This document shows positions 35,933 through 47,300 of a DNA stretch of 64,000 bases, piece after piece. Numbering within the stretch: the stretch's first letter is position 1; each line of letters opens with the position of its first letter. Made by a program: the position numbers and the translations under genes. Origin of the DNA: Alviniconcha marisindica (taxonomy: Eukaryota > Mollusca > Gastropoda > Provannidae); the NCBI GenBank assembly GCA_018857735.1, contig JABMCL010002049.1:2287001-2351000 (forward strand). The letters are read 5' to 3'. Under the pieces are notes generated by a model. It searched no databases. It saw only the letters and a program-made list of their open reading frames with translations, and was not told the DNA's origin.

Positions 35933-37717
35933 TTGTATTGTGGCAGTCTTGGAAGACTTTTATGAACTATCAGTACAGTGGAAGACAAGTGCTGTACATC
36001 ATGTCGCCTTGACTGTGTTGCATCAGCATGGATTTAGAAGTGCTGTACAACTACAAGTCTGCATCACCATCATCATTTTCATCAGGGTTTCACTTTTCCT
36101 GAGCTGTGCCAAACAAGTTTCCTTATCTTGAAATGCTTGTGTTTCAGCAGCAAGCAGCAGCCGGGGGTAGCCAGGAAGGAGGGAAGAAAAGAACTAAAGC
36201 GACCGCTAAAAAGACCAAAGCCAGTGAGTGTGCCCATGTGATCTAATTCACCCTTCGTTGCTTTGTTTTTCTTTTGGCCAGGGTTGAACCTGCCAGTGTC
36301 TACTGTATCACCGTTTTAGCTGCGTTTAGTTGTGGGGATTTACGTCACATTGTCTATTGGTGTTTTCATTGGAACATGTGTGTTATGCCCTAACTTTGCC
36401 ACTTTGATTGGAACTGAAATAAAAGTTGTTGGTTAACCACTGTTTTTTTCAAAATGCTTGACAGAACCTGTAGAGTTTGTCCAAAAGGAGATAGGGGCTC
36501 GTGGCACTCAGCCTTCACATGTGCTTGTCCAGAGGTCCCCCATGATATTTTTTTGTTTTGGTAATTCCTCATCACATCAGCGCCATTTGAAGCCACTGGT
36601 ACATTCAGTTTTATGTCTCTTGCAAGAACATGGTGAATCACATCAAAGTTAGAAACAGTTCGGTAAATCTCTCTGTATGACCTTGTGTCAGATTTGACTG
36701 ATAGTCTTGTACTGTCCCCATAAAATGTGGTGTTAAATGCATTGTTCTTGTGGAGTAATGGGCAAAGAGGTAGGTGGTAATTACAGTTTGATGTTCCGTC
36801 AACCACACAGGGTCACCACTTGCACAGTTGGACGCATTTTCCAGTGCGTGTGTTTGTCTAGGTGTGTGGGCATGTGTGTTCACATGTGTTGTCCGGATAT
36901 GTGTGCATGTTTGTACATGTGTGTGTGTGCATGAGTACACGTACACATTTGATGAAGCTTGAGACAAGGAGTGTAACCCATTTTCTTGTCATGGACATTT
37001 TCTGCTGGTGTTATGATGAACAGATTTATTTCACATTTGCACCCTTGCTGACATTCTGATGTCATCATGCAGGCACCACAAAGGCAGCCTCTGAAGCGAC
37101 AGTTGCCTCTCTGCTACCTTCATCCAGCATACCTGGCCAGATGACACGAGAGGAGTTGGAGCGACACCTGGATGCCAAGCAGAATGTGTTTGACATTGAA
37201 AAGGCCACAGCTAGTCTACCAATGGATATCTTCAGCAATGACAACTCAAACCATGCTAGGTAATGGAACGTAGTTGTGCATGCCCGGATTAGCTGCACAG
37301 GACCACAAAACAAGGCCTGTGGTTGCTGACACTCTTGGTGGATCTGTCGTTTGCTGTTGCTTTCCAAATCGGATCCTCTTTTTGGGGTCTAAGGTTTAGT
37401 TTTCCTTACCAGTGAGGGTCTGCTAAAGTTCATCCTGTGTATGTCAATGTTTTAGACTGCTACTTTGTGTTGACATCTGAATGAAAGTTAAACAGTGTGC
37501 TTGACTTGTTTTGCATCAAGTGATGCAAGATCAAAATGGTATTTTGGGCTTAGATCTTGAAGAGTGGGGGAATTTTTGAATCTGCAAATTCTGATTGCAT
37601 CTATTAATGTTTCAGTTTATTTTTTGATTGCCATGGTTTCATTTCAGTGACCCAACTGGCAATGGGGGCACAGCGGACGATGAAGAGGAGGACCTGGTGA
37701 TCGACATTCCTCACTGA
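30966..37717 (+). CDS. INO80E: INO80 complex subunit E
   Basis: Nuclear accessory subunit of the INO80 ATP-dependent chromatin remodeller. Eight exons: 30966-30981, 31494-31570, 33706-33776, 34755-34877, 35440-35554, 36148-36223, 37073-37259 and 37648-37717 (735 nt, 244 aa, about the length I recall for the human protein). The N-terminal coiled coil reads DYKQKYKALKKRLRLLVYEQ, then CFLEEMRKAQRKLLKVAK and FLLDRLMQYEKV, followed by the acidic SSGDSDATASSDSD. The middle is a basic low-complexity linker (KKRTKATAKKTK), and the C-terminus is the characteristic EEEDLVIDIP. The exon 6 acceptor is a NAGNAG (CAGCAG), which may give one-Gln variants. Start at the first of two adjacent ATGs (MMTVP). Exon 3's 3' end and donor are triplicated (see the repeat at 33755). 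Confidence 0.93.
31217..31272 (+). repeat. (CA)n microsatellite
   Basis: An uninterrupted (AC)n run of about 54 bases in INO80E intron 1. The overlapping minus-strand open frame starting CVCVCV is an artefact of it. Confidence 0.97.
32107..32808 (-). mobile_element. piggyBac-type MITE, copy 2 (inverted relative to copy 1)
   Basis: A 702-bp element flanked by TTAA (32103-32106 and 32809-32812), with termini CCCACTTGGCCCCAGAC and GTCTGGGGCCAAGTGGG, a perfect 17-bp inverted repeat. The interior is the reverse complement of the element at 13388-14054, for example GGATCATTTGACCCAGTTAC near its right end. No transposase frame. It lies in INO80E intron 2. Confidence 0.88.
33755..33925 (+). repeat. 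INO80E: Triplicated 5' splice site of INO80E exon 3
   Basis: AAGGTTGCCAAAGACAGAAG followed by GT occurs three times, with donors at 33777, 33843 and 33917. The spacers contain GGGCATGGTAGACTGAT and GTGTGCAGCAGTGCTGCTG. The first copy is the exon 3 end in frame. Using a later donor would read through AGG TAA, an immediate stop codon. Confidence 0.9.
35232..35306 (+). repeat. (TC)n microsatellite
   Basis: A pure CT run of about 74 bases in INO80E intron 4, about 130 bases upstream of exon 5. The polypyrimidine stretch may act in splicing of that exon. Confidence 0.97.
35857..35929 (+). repeat. (TA)n microsatellite
   Basis: A pure TA run of about 72 bases in INO80E intron 5, able to extrude as a cruciform. 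Frames reading YIYIYI across it are artefacts. Confidence 0.97.
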
Positions 37718-38220
37718 AGCATTGTCTGCATCTTCATCTCAAGCTTCATTCATCACAAACTTGCTTTGTTTTTGCATCAGTGTGTTCAGCAAGAAACTAT
37801 TGTCAGCATCTTCCATCTTGTACTTTTGTATTGATACCATCTGCACTAAAGCATTCTTCCAACTTATTTGCTGTGTCTTATCATCTGTGATTTGTACTTT
37901 GAGTACATGTGTTATTTATTAGATAGATAACCAGGTTTCATCCATGTGTTCCACAGAAGGTGCCGTTAAGTAATTGTGTATGCCAGTCTGCTTTCTGCCC
38001 AAAAGTTCCCTTTAAAGTTTGAAGATAAAACTTCCATCATTTGTGTTATTTTGTGTTTTTCTCCAAACACTGTTCTTCAGCAAACCACTTGTGATTATTC
38101 AGTGGCAATTGCACTGCAAGCAGCAGATGGCAAAAGAAAAAAAGGAAGATTGGCATGGGTGCATGTGGATGACCAGGATCCAGATTTCCTGAGAAATCGG
38201 TCTTATTCCAGATGGCAAAA
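37718..38220. other. INO80E 3' UTR / intergenic
   Basis: AT-rich sequence after the INO80E stop. I find no canonical AATAAA close downstream, so the 3' end is not placed. No coding block is seen. Confidence 0.4.
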
Positions 38221-38530
38221 TGCTGAGGATGCACTTCTGGTGGAGTTTGTGTACCTTGTATTTACTCACATGCCCCAGGTGAGAGTTACCGTAGGCGACT
38301 CCAGTCTTTGTTGTCCTGTTTATGTGACCTTTTTCAGGCACTAATTAACTCTCTTGGGTGTTGATTCTGCAAAATGCTGAGGATGCACCTCTGGTGGAGT
38401 TTGTGTACCGTGTGTTTACTCAGCTTCATGTCCCAGGTAAGAGTTCACGTAGGCGACTCCAGTCTTTGTTGTGTTTGTGTGACGTCTTTCAAGCGCTAAT
38501 TAACTCCCTCGTGTGTTGATTCTGCAAAAT
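38221..38530 (+). repeat. Dispersed palindromic repeat, two tandem copies (b, c)
   Basis: TGCTGAGGATGCAC.TCTGGTGGAG starts at 38221 and again at about 38375 (154-bp period). Each copy continues with GTGTACC.TGT.TTTACTCA, a CCCAGGT.AGAGTT arm, GTAGGCGACTCCAGTCTTTG and CTAATTAACTC. The same blocks form the element at 343-485. Confidence 0.7.
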
Positions 38531-38902
38531 GCTGAGAGAGAAAAATCCTCTGCATCTCAGAACATAAAGCAGAACTGAAGCGAAGATGCAGGTTAGTCTG
38601 AAAACAGAAAATGTGTGTACGTTTCCATGCATCCACATGCTTCATATGGTGGTTCCATCAATGTTTGTACAAGCACTGTTTTTTCTTCACATTTGAGCTC
38701 CTTAGGGTACAAGCCATGTTTGTTTGCTCTTTACCACTAAAGAGCAGTAAAAAGTTGGCTCATGATGAGGTGCTTGATACTTTTGCTTCGTGCTGCCTTG
38801 TTCATGCTGTAAATGTTACAGACTACTGGTCACAAAATGGCAGCACTCAGGGTTGTGTTTCCATGACTTTAAACGTAGATTATTAACTAACAGGACAAGC
38901 GA

Positions 38903-39205
38903 AGGGGCGGGGATAGCTCAGTGCGCAGGGTGTCCAACTGAAACACCACACACAATACTGATGCGGGTTTGAGTCCCCAATGCAGCGAGGGATTTTTCTT
39001 CCATGCTCAACTTCCATTGCAGACCCTCTTATGGTGCCCGTACAGCCCTGCTGTGCAATGGCATGCATCAACATCTGTGTGCACATTAAAAAATCCCCCC
39101 CACTGGCAGCCATACCATTATTTGGACACACGAAAATACTGCACACACTGATAGAAATAGATAGCGCTGCCCTGGTGCCTGCTCTGCCTTACCCAAGTAA
39201 GGTGA
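38903..39205 (+). mobile_element. Second tRNA-derived SINE family, single copy
   Basis: The tRNA-like head GGCGGGGATAGCTCAGTGCG ... GCGGGTTTGAGTCCCCAAT has A- and B-box matches. A body unlike the first SINE family follows (CATTGCAGACCCTCTTATGG, CAATGGCATGCATCAAC). The 3' end is near ACCCAAGTAAGG. The anticodon arm is poor, so it is not a tRNA gene. It lies in the INO80E / zinc-finger intergenic region. Confidence 0.65.
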
Positions 39206-40100
39206 CCCAAATTTCCCGCAAAGGACAGAGAAGTACTAAAAATGAATTATTTTTTACTTTTTACTCCAGACCTATTGATAGGGCCCCCTTGCTGCGTCAT
39301 TGGCTGGGTTCCCCTTTAAATAGATTCAGGATGAAAGGTAGTAATTACCACTGTTTGTTAGGTTTGAAAAGCTGGTAAAAATAATCTTCAGGACCAGGTT
39401 CAGTATCTCACATGCACCCCTGGATAGACACGCCTGTCACCTTTTAGACTGATCCTTGATTTACCACTGTATTTTGCAGTACTTTGGCGTACCTGTCCGT
39501 CTTTTCTTCTCATGCTGTACATCCCACTTTGACACTATGCTGCGGCTTTTATCTGTGTGCCTCATTGTTTATCCTGGGATAGTTTTGTCTATTTTTCTAA
39601 AGTCAATTTTAGAACCATCTTTTCTTTTTCCCATGTCTCCCCCCTGATAGAAACACTTTGGGGTGGATGGGGGAGCAAATGTTTACTTTGTGTTATTCAA
39701 CTGTACACGCTTATGTCTACTTATTGTGTGCACATGTTGATTTGTCTACATAATGTGTTCAATTGCTGTATCTCTGCGTTCAGAGAGGAAACTTGTGACT
39801 GCTTTTTGAGTGAAAGATACACTGCAATTCTGAGCCCAGTAAATGTGATTTGAGTGCTGAATGAATGACTGAGCACATGAATTTTCAGCTATGCTGTAGA
39901 TTTTGTATGTGTGTTTGTTGCAGTTAAATGAAATGTAATGTACATCATAGTGATGTGATGCATTTGGTTGTACATGTACTTTCTTTGCACAACTGACAGT
40001 GCTTTTGTGCATACATGTTCAGAAGTAGTTCACTGTAAACTATTATTTGTGAAGAAACTGATTATATGTGTCAAAAAAAGTGAGATACACAAAATGAGCT
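39206..40100. other. Intergenic between convergent genes, nothing seen
   Basis: No conserved coding segment, RNA or tandem repeat was recognised on either strand. Short frames here have composition typical of AT-rich noncoding DNA. Confidence 0.45.
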
Positions 40101-40107
40101 GTTGATG

Positions 40108-40113
40108 TTTATT
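40108..40113 (-). terminator. Candidate polyadenylation signal of the zinc-finger gene
   Basis: AATAAA on the minus strand, followed by a CATCAACAGCTC context, about 1.29 kb beyond the stop codon at 41400. This would imply a long 3' UTR. Earlier unrecognised signals are possible. Confidence 0.3.
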
Positions 40114-41399
40114 TCTCTCACAATTGCACATCATACTACAAATACAATGTCATATAATAGATGTCTGTTGCACTGCATTCCAGAACACTTAAAAGTTAGG
40201 GAGTTGATGTGCATTATTAAACTGTTCAATGCATATCAACTTGCACTGGTGCCCGAAACACACATTTACTACTGGTTTGAAAATGTTTTTGACCTTGGTT
40301 TTCTGTTTTGACAACAGTCTGAAATATTCCACTGCCCCCTTTAATAGTGGTTTGGCCTCCATGGTGCTACATGTACAATGTATTTTGGAACCTGAGAAGA
40401 GGAGAAATGGCAAACATTCAGATCAAAGAATCAAAGAATTTCACACTGCAATTTCACAATTGTGCTTTTCAAACTGATGTAGCCAGCTAGACCTATCTTC
40501 AAACTCTTGTGCAGATCAGACAAATACAACGAGACATTGATGGACACAGAAAGACAAACAGACACTGCCACCACCAGTTCAGACATCAGCATAAACTCCC
40601 TGGTTTTGAAAAAAAGGCAGCATGAAAAGTGAATGCACACACTTGATTCTAAAGTGTAACTTTGAAACCATGACTTCTTATGGCATTAGTACAGAGGTAC
40701 TGAGATGATGTATCTGCCCATAACAAATGCATTCTCATATATACATCAACTAACTTACCAGGTAATACAAAAGCAGTGGAAATTCATCAGGGACCAACTA
40801 AAACCACATAGCTCTAAATGTTGAGTTTGGAGAATGACAAAAATTCAGCATTTATCTGAACACATTTTTCAATGGGGGGATTTTTCCCAGTGCACAGATA
40901 TGCTGACAAAGACTAAAAACTCTTGTAAGAAACAAGAAGTTTCATGATTACAGACATATATATGATGGAAAACACAATTTAACCTGCATATTATGTGTCA
41001 TGAATCGGTTTCCTACAAACAAACAAAATGACCTGCAAGGTTTTCATCAGAATTTGTGTGTGTGCAGAAATTCTGTAAGGGTATTATCAAGAGGTTTGAG
41101 AAGTTAACAAAAGATCTATAAACTGTCTTGAGAAGTAAAAACAAAACTGAATTTCAAGGTTTTAATTGGCCACTGACTACTGTAAGTGATATTTGACATC
41201 ATTGATGTCAACTGTGAGGTTTCACAGTCCCCATCAAAGACCAAATGCATTGTACGTGTGCATGAGTTCCACAGACTCCTTGTAGCCGTGAACATCTATT
41301 TGTAGAAACTTGTAACAAGAGCTAGCAGCAGCTTGCCCACAGCTGGCACTGAACTCTGCGACAGATTTTCACCAGGACACACACCGTTGCACACCATCA

Positions 41400-44300
41400 T
41401 CAGTTTACTTTCTGCCTCTTGTGGGATGGTTCTTGAGAACCGTTCCCACTGATGGTCTGGATGTTTGCGGAAGATTCGGGAAGCCTTTCTGGCGCCACCA
41501 CCGCAGTGCTGCCCTCATTTTCAATTCTTTCAGTTTTCATGTTTTGCACGCACATCACATAGTTTGAGCCAAGCTCTACATCTGCGGAGGATGCAGGCAC
41601 CCCATCAGTTGTGATGACGGTGGTCGAGTCACTGGCCGCAACTTGCTCCAAGGGCAGCTCACTGGCCTGAATGATGGTGGTGGTGGGTAGAGTGGTCTGC
41701 CCTTCACTTGTGGTGGTGGCTGTGATGTTGCCGGCAAGGAAGGCTTCAAGTGATGTAGCATTTACAACCTACCCAAAAAATACAGAACATACCCATGTGA
41801 GTCCTACAGTACTGCTTGCCCTCAGATTCTCCAAGAGATAGCTTTGAGAAATGACAGACCACATAAATCATTCTCTGTTGTCTCTTCTTTTCATCTCTCC
41901 TGCTGTGCATGCATCTTTCTTTATCATTTTGACAAAGAGACTGCCCAAGCATGCGCCACAAGCATGGCTTTCTCATGGATGTTGGGAGCCCTATACAAAT
42001 TGACATCATCATTGTTCAATCAACTTGCTACAAAAAGGCTCAACAGTTTTTTTACATGGTAAAAGCTCCCCCCCCCCCCCCCCACCCCATTTTTTAAGAA
42101 AAGCCATGGATTTACATGAGATCTTACTGATGGTAAAAAGATCAGCCTTCTCCCACCCAACCCCCCTGCCCTGAAGTTTTAGGCCTATTATAAAATTCAG
42201 ACAAAAAGAATGCCAAACTCCTCACCTGTATTTCCTGCCCGTGCTGGTCTGTGAGCTGAAGGACAGTCGATGTGGGGGACCGCGATGCCATCACCACCTG
42301 CTGCAACGTGTCCAGCTGCTGCCGCAGCAGGTTGCGGTGCTCACACTCCATGCGCTTCAGAAGCTCGGCCATCCCGCACTCCGAGGCATTGGCCAGCCTG
42401 GCTGCTAGCTCCTCTTCTCGCTTCCTGCTCATCCGTAGACTCTCCTCGATCTTCTCTATCTGTTGTGACACAGGTATGGCATGGTGAGGGAAGTTTGGAG
42501 TCTGAGGGAAGGAATCTTTCACCCTTACATTTTCCTTCAGCTTCTTTTAATTAAAAAAAATCTGTGGTGTCAAAAGTGTGGTGTGGTGGCAAGACAATAA
42601 GTCCAAAATAACGAATCTTTTTATCCTCAGATCCCCTCCATCCCACCCCCCACCTTCTCTTTCTGTTGTAGGCCCCCACCGACCCCATCTTCTCCATCTG
42701 TTGTAACAGAGGTGTGCTTTGATGAGATGAGGTGAGTGTGCAGTAGTAGGTCTTTTACCCTCCTGTTTTCTTCAATTTAATCTCTTTTTTTCTTTCTTTT
42801 TTAACAGATCTCTAGTGACAGAGGTGGGGTGCTGAAGGTGATGAGAAACGTAAGCTTGAAGTAAAGATTTTGATCTGTGGACTGATTCCTAAACTAACAT
42901 TTCTACAGACCACTGCTAGGATGATGTACCCTGTTTCTTTAAATATTTTTCAAGCAATGGAGTAGTACAGATTTTTGCAATGAACAAACAAACAAACATA
43001 TGTGGGGGGGGGGTGGGGCACGGAGAGTCCAAGCATGAAACGAACAAAACAAATGGTGGGGGTGGTGTTTCCAAGCGTATGATGAACAAAACAAATAGGG
43101 TGGAGAGGTCCAAACATACACTGAACTATAAAAAAAAAATTGGGTGGGGATGGGGGTGGGTCCAAGCTTACAAGGAATGAAACAAATGCCAACAAAACAA
43201 AATTAGCAAGGAAGAAAGTCTTACATGCTTGTGGAGCTGAGAGACCTCGGACTTGAGCATGGCTTTCTCATGCTCCAGGCGCTGGACTCGCTCGTCCACT
43301 CTGTTCCGTTTCTCCTCTCCCTCTTTGTCGCTTGCAGCGCTAACATTCTGAAAGACACACACGAAACACAGACATATAATTTCTGATCTCATTTCCATGG
43401 CTCACAAGGTCAAGTGTTTCACAAACTGTAAAACATCAGCCTCATGCTCAACAAAATCATAAGCAACAGCTAAAAAATGAATACACTGCTCCTGATATGT
43501 AATTTTTTTTAATGGCAGGCCCATCATGTTTTTCCCCCCAGTCTTCAAAAAGTACCTTTCAGACATGCCATCCACATAGTTTGCTTCTGAAGGAGTACCC
43601 TTAAAACACTGTAAAAGTTCCCCAAAACAAAAAGATAATTTAACTCAAATCTCACCTGCACGTACTCCACATCTCCATCTTTTCATGCACTCCCGGCCTT
43701 CATTCATACAGTGAAAGTGAAACTAGTGAAAGAAATGGACACTCCCAAGGCTGCAGTCAACCATCAGGCACTGGCATATGACAAGGACTGATTAGACAAA
43801 TCATTGAGGGAGCAACCAGACTTGTCAACCATCAGGCACTGGTGTATGACAAGGACTGATTAGACCAATCACTGCGGGAGCAACCAGACTTGTCAACCAT
43901 CAGGCACTGGTGTATGACAAGGACTAACTGATCAGATCAACTGCTATGGGAGCAACCAGACTTGTCAACCATCAGGCACTGGTGCACGACAAGGACTGAC
44001 AGATCAGATCAACTGCTATGGGAACAACCAGACTTGTCAACCATCAGGCACTGGTGCACGACAAGGACTGACTGATCAGATCAACTGCTATGGGAGCAAC
44101 CAGCCTCTGATGTTACCACTGGGCAGCATCCTGTCTGATAAGTTTCGAGCATAATATGCTGCTCTCATCAGACACAGCATATGATAGCCAAGAAAAGATC
44201 CCAGCATTTGCTGCTCTCATCAGACACAGCATTTGATAGCCATGAAAATCATGTGTCGCATAATGACATACCTCTTCCTTGGCAAAAACTGAAGGCTGAC

Positions 44301-47300
44301 TTTAGTCTCAGAAGCTAAGACTGCTCCAAACACAGCACACTGTGTATTTTGTTGTTGTCATTAGTGACATCATCTGTTGACTGATAATGTATATATATAT
44401 ATCTCTCCTTTTTTGTGTATATCATACAAACTCAAACATAATTCTGTTGGTGCTGTTTTTTTGTTTGTTTGTTTTTTATCACTGCTACTGCTAGTGTCTG
44501 CCATTCTGCCAGGCAACAGTGATCTTCATGTACACTCAAATAAATTTTAATAAGACACTGCCTGAATGCCTGGCAGCAGCAGACATCAGTATCACATATC
44601 CCACATTGTGATCTGATGTACAACAATGCCTGATAGTGGACTGCCACCTTTACCTGAACCTAACAGTGCAAGGCACAGTAGACATTGCTCTTACCTCATT
44701 GCTGATGATGTGGGTGGGGAACGAAGAGTCAATCTCAGAGGACTCCAACTGCTCCTCCTGAATGATCACGATGGCCTGCTCATCCTCTTCCGTAACGTCC
44801 ACTGATTCACCCGCTGATGCAATTGACACGTGCACTGCTCCATCGTGCACTTTCCCATTGGTCAGTGACACAGAGCTGCTGGTGATGATGTCTGCAAGTC
44901 AGCAGGCAAAACAAAAATAACATGATCAACCAGGAAAGAATACAACAAGTTAGTTCTTGGATTTTTAACATCCCTTCAAGTAGTGTACAGGGTCACCTCA
45001 GGACGAAGGATTAAAAGCAGACGCCACTTACATAAGACAGAATTAGCAGCAATACATCAAAATGATTACATTTAGAATGCAAAAAGGGCATTTGCTTCTA
45101 GTTCTAAGTGAATGGCACGATGAACACCATGAGTGTGAACACCGCCTGCTGGTCAGAAAGAGCGTTCCACTGCAGCAAGAGACAGTACCTTGTTCATTTA
45201 CTGCAATAGGGGAGGATATGCAGGAGACAGCCTCAGTAAGGGCTGGGTGGATGATCTCGGAGTGGTTGAGGATGGAGTTGTTGGGCTGAGTGCTCTGCAC
45301 ACTGACACTCGACCGGTTGGTAGCTCTTGTCTCCTGGCTGTATGTCACTGGGGTATTCAGGTCCTAGACGCCAAACACAAATTCCCATCTAACATTCAGA
45401 GTGCAGCGGGTATAATTATGAGCAAAGGTATTTGAACTGCCGCTTGCCAACATAAACATGCTTTCTGATCAAGTACATATTCGCCTCCATTCATGGATTC
45501 AATAAAGTTCACGATGTTTTTTCTCACACTACAGTTTTTATCTTCTGTACAGAAAATACAGTCTTGTGAAAGGAAGGTATACTGAAAATTTGCCCCGTTG
45601 GACCTTGTAAGTTGTGTTAAGAAAAAAGGTTAAATTTTAATGCTTTGTGCGTTTCATCTTTTTTCTGCCAATGTTAAAATGTAGGAAACAGAAAGTATCG
45701 CATCCCAACATTTGACCAGATTAAGTTAAACACACAACACATGAGGAGTACACTTGAGTCGAATGTGTGGAAAGATCACTCAGGATTTGGAGTGAGGCAG
45801 GGCAAAATACACATGTCTGACAGAGGCAACCATGTGACACGTGTAAAACATTAAACATTCAGACGTTATGTCATTTGACAAAATATTTCAATTACAATGA
45901 CTCTGCCTTCTCAGCACCCTCCATTCAAACCATGCACTGAACATGCACAGTGGTTATGGGTTCAGGATGGTGTTTTGTTTCTGTTCTACATTTCTCTACA
46001 ATCATAATTATGTAAACAACACAGGTAGCTGTGGCATTACTAATTTTGACCAACAGATGAGTGAGACTGAGAGACAGGACCTGGAAGCCTAGCACCATGC
46101 CCTCACTATATCTACTTGAATTTAATTATTTTTCAGCCAAATAAACATGAAATGCAGAATTTACTGGACAGAATGTTAAAATGCCAGCATAGAAATCTGA
46201 TTCTGTGCCCAATATCAGGTATTTCACATCCTTTGTTTGCCAGAAATACTGAAATTTATGGATGCAAATCTGTGATGGTCACCATTCAATGGTTTGAGCT
46301 AAACTGGTTTTACTCATTCCTGCAAAGGCTTATTACATTTTCTAGGACCATTCACTTGTTAATGTGTTGCAACTTGCATACACATGTACAACAAACCTTC
46401 ACAACACATACCAACCCCTAATGTTGAGAACCCCAAAGTTGTTTTTAAATTAAGAAAACACATGACTGGTTTATAATGGTTAATATAAGTTTTACTCATA
46501 ATGGAGACCATATCTGGTACATAGTAATATAAATGTATATATCCAATACCTCACTTTATGCTCCAATACTGTCATTCCTTTGCCAGTAAAACACCAAATT
46601 ACTTACTTACAAAAGTTACATACTCTACTGAAACAGCTAACAAGGTGTATACATGAGCCAAGATGAGAACAGCCCACCTGAGTAATGGATATCTGAAATG
46701 TTGTCTGTGGATTTCGGAAATGGGTCTTGTAATGCTTGATGGCCTCATCTCTGCGGTTGAAGCCATTTCGACAGCGGTAGCAATGCCAGTGAGCGCCTTT
46801 GAATTTCTTCTCTCCCTTGATCACCCCCACTATGTCACAATGGTCACAGCAGCGTAAAATCTTCAGACCTGAATGACAGCATTTCATGCCACTTTAAACA
46901 CACACACATATATGTATCCTGTACATGCAAACAAGGAAGAAAGAAAAGAAAAAAATAAGAAAAAAAGAAAAGAAAAAAAAGAAAAAAAAACCCACCACCT
47001 ACACATGATCTAACCCAGCTTTCGGTTCTGGTTCCAGTTCAGTTCTAGTCTAGCAACAAAAACAGCACTGACAACTGTGAAAAGATCTACAGGTGCTACT
47101 ATTTGTGCGTGCCTTTGCACACATCTTGACTACGGATGTCTGTCTTCATTTCTGCTCATCACCTACTATAATTTTAGAGTACAGTGCATCTTCTTCCTGC
47201 AGATGAAAAACAACCTTTGACTGAGTCTAATTAACATCATACTGGACCAAGTGTTAATCACAAGTCCTACTATACACAGTTACTTTTTGCCAACATGTGA

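Noticed and set aside
36737..37059. Cys-rich short ORFs near 36.7-37.1 kb
   Set aside because: They read a TG-rich stretch in INO80E intron 6 and have no conserved features.
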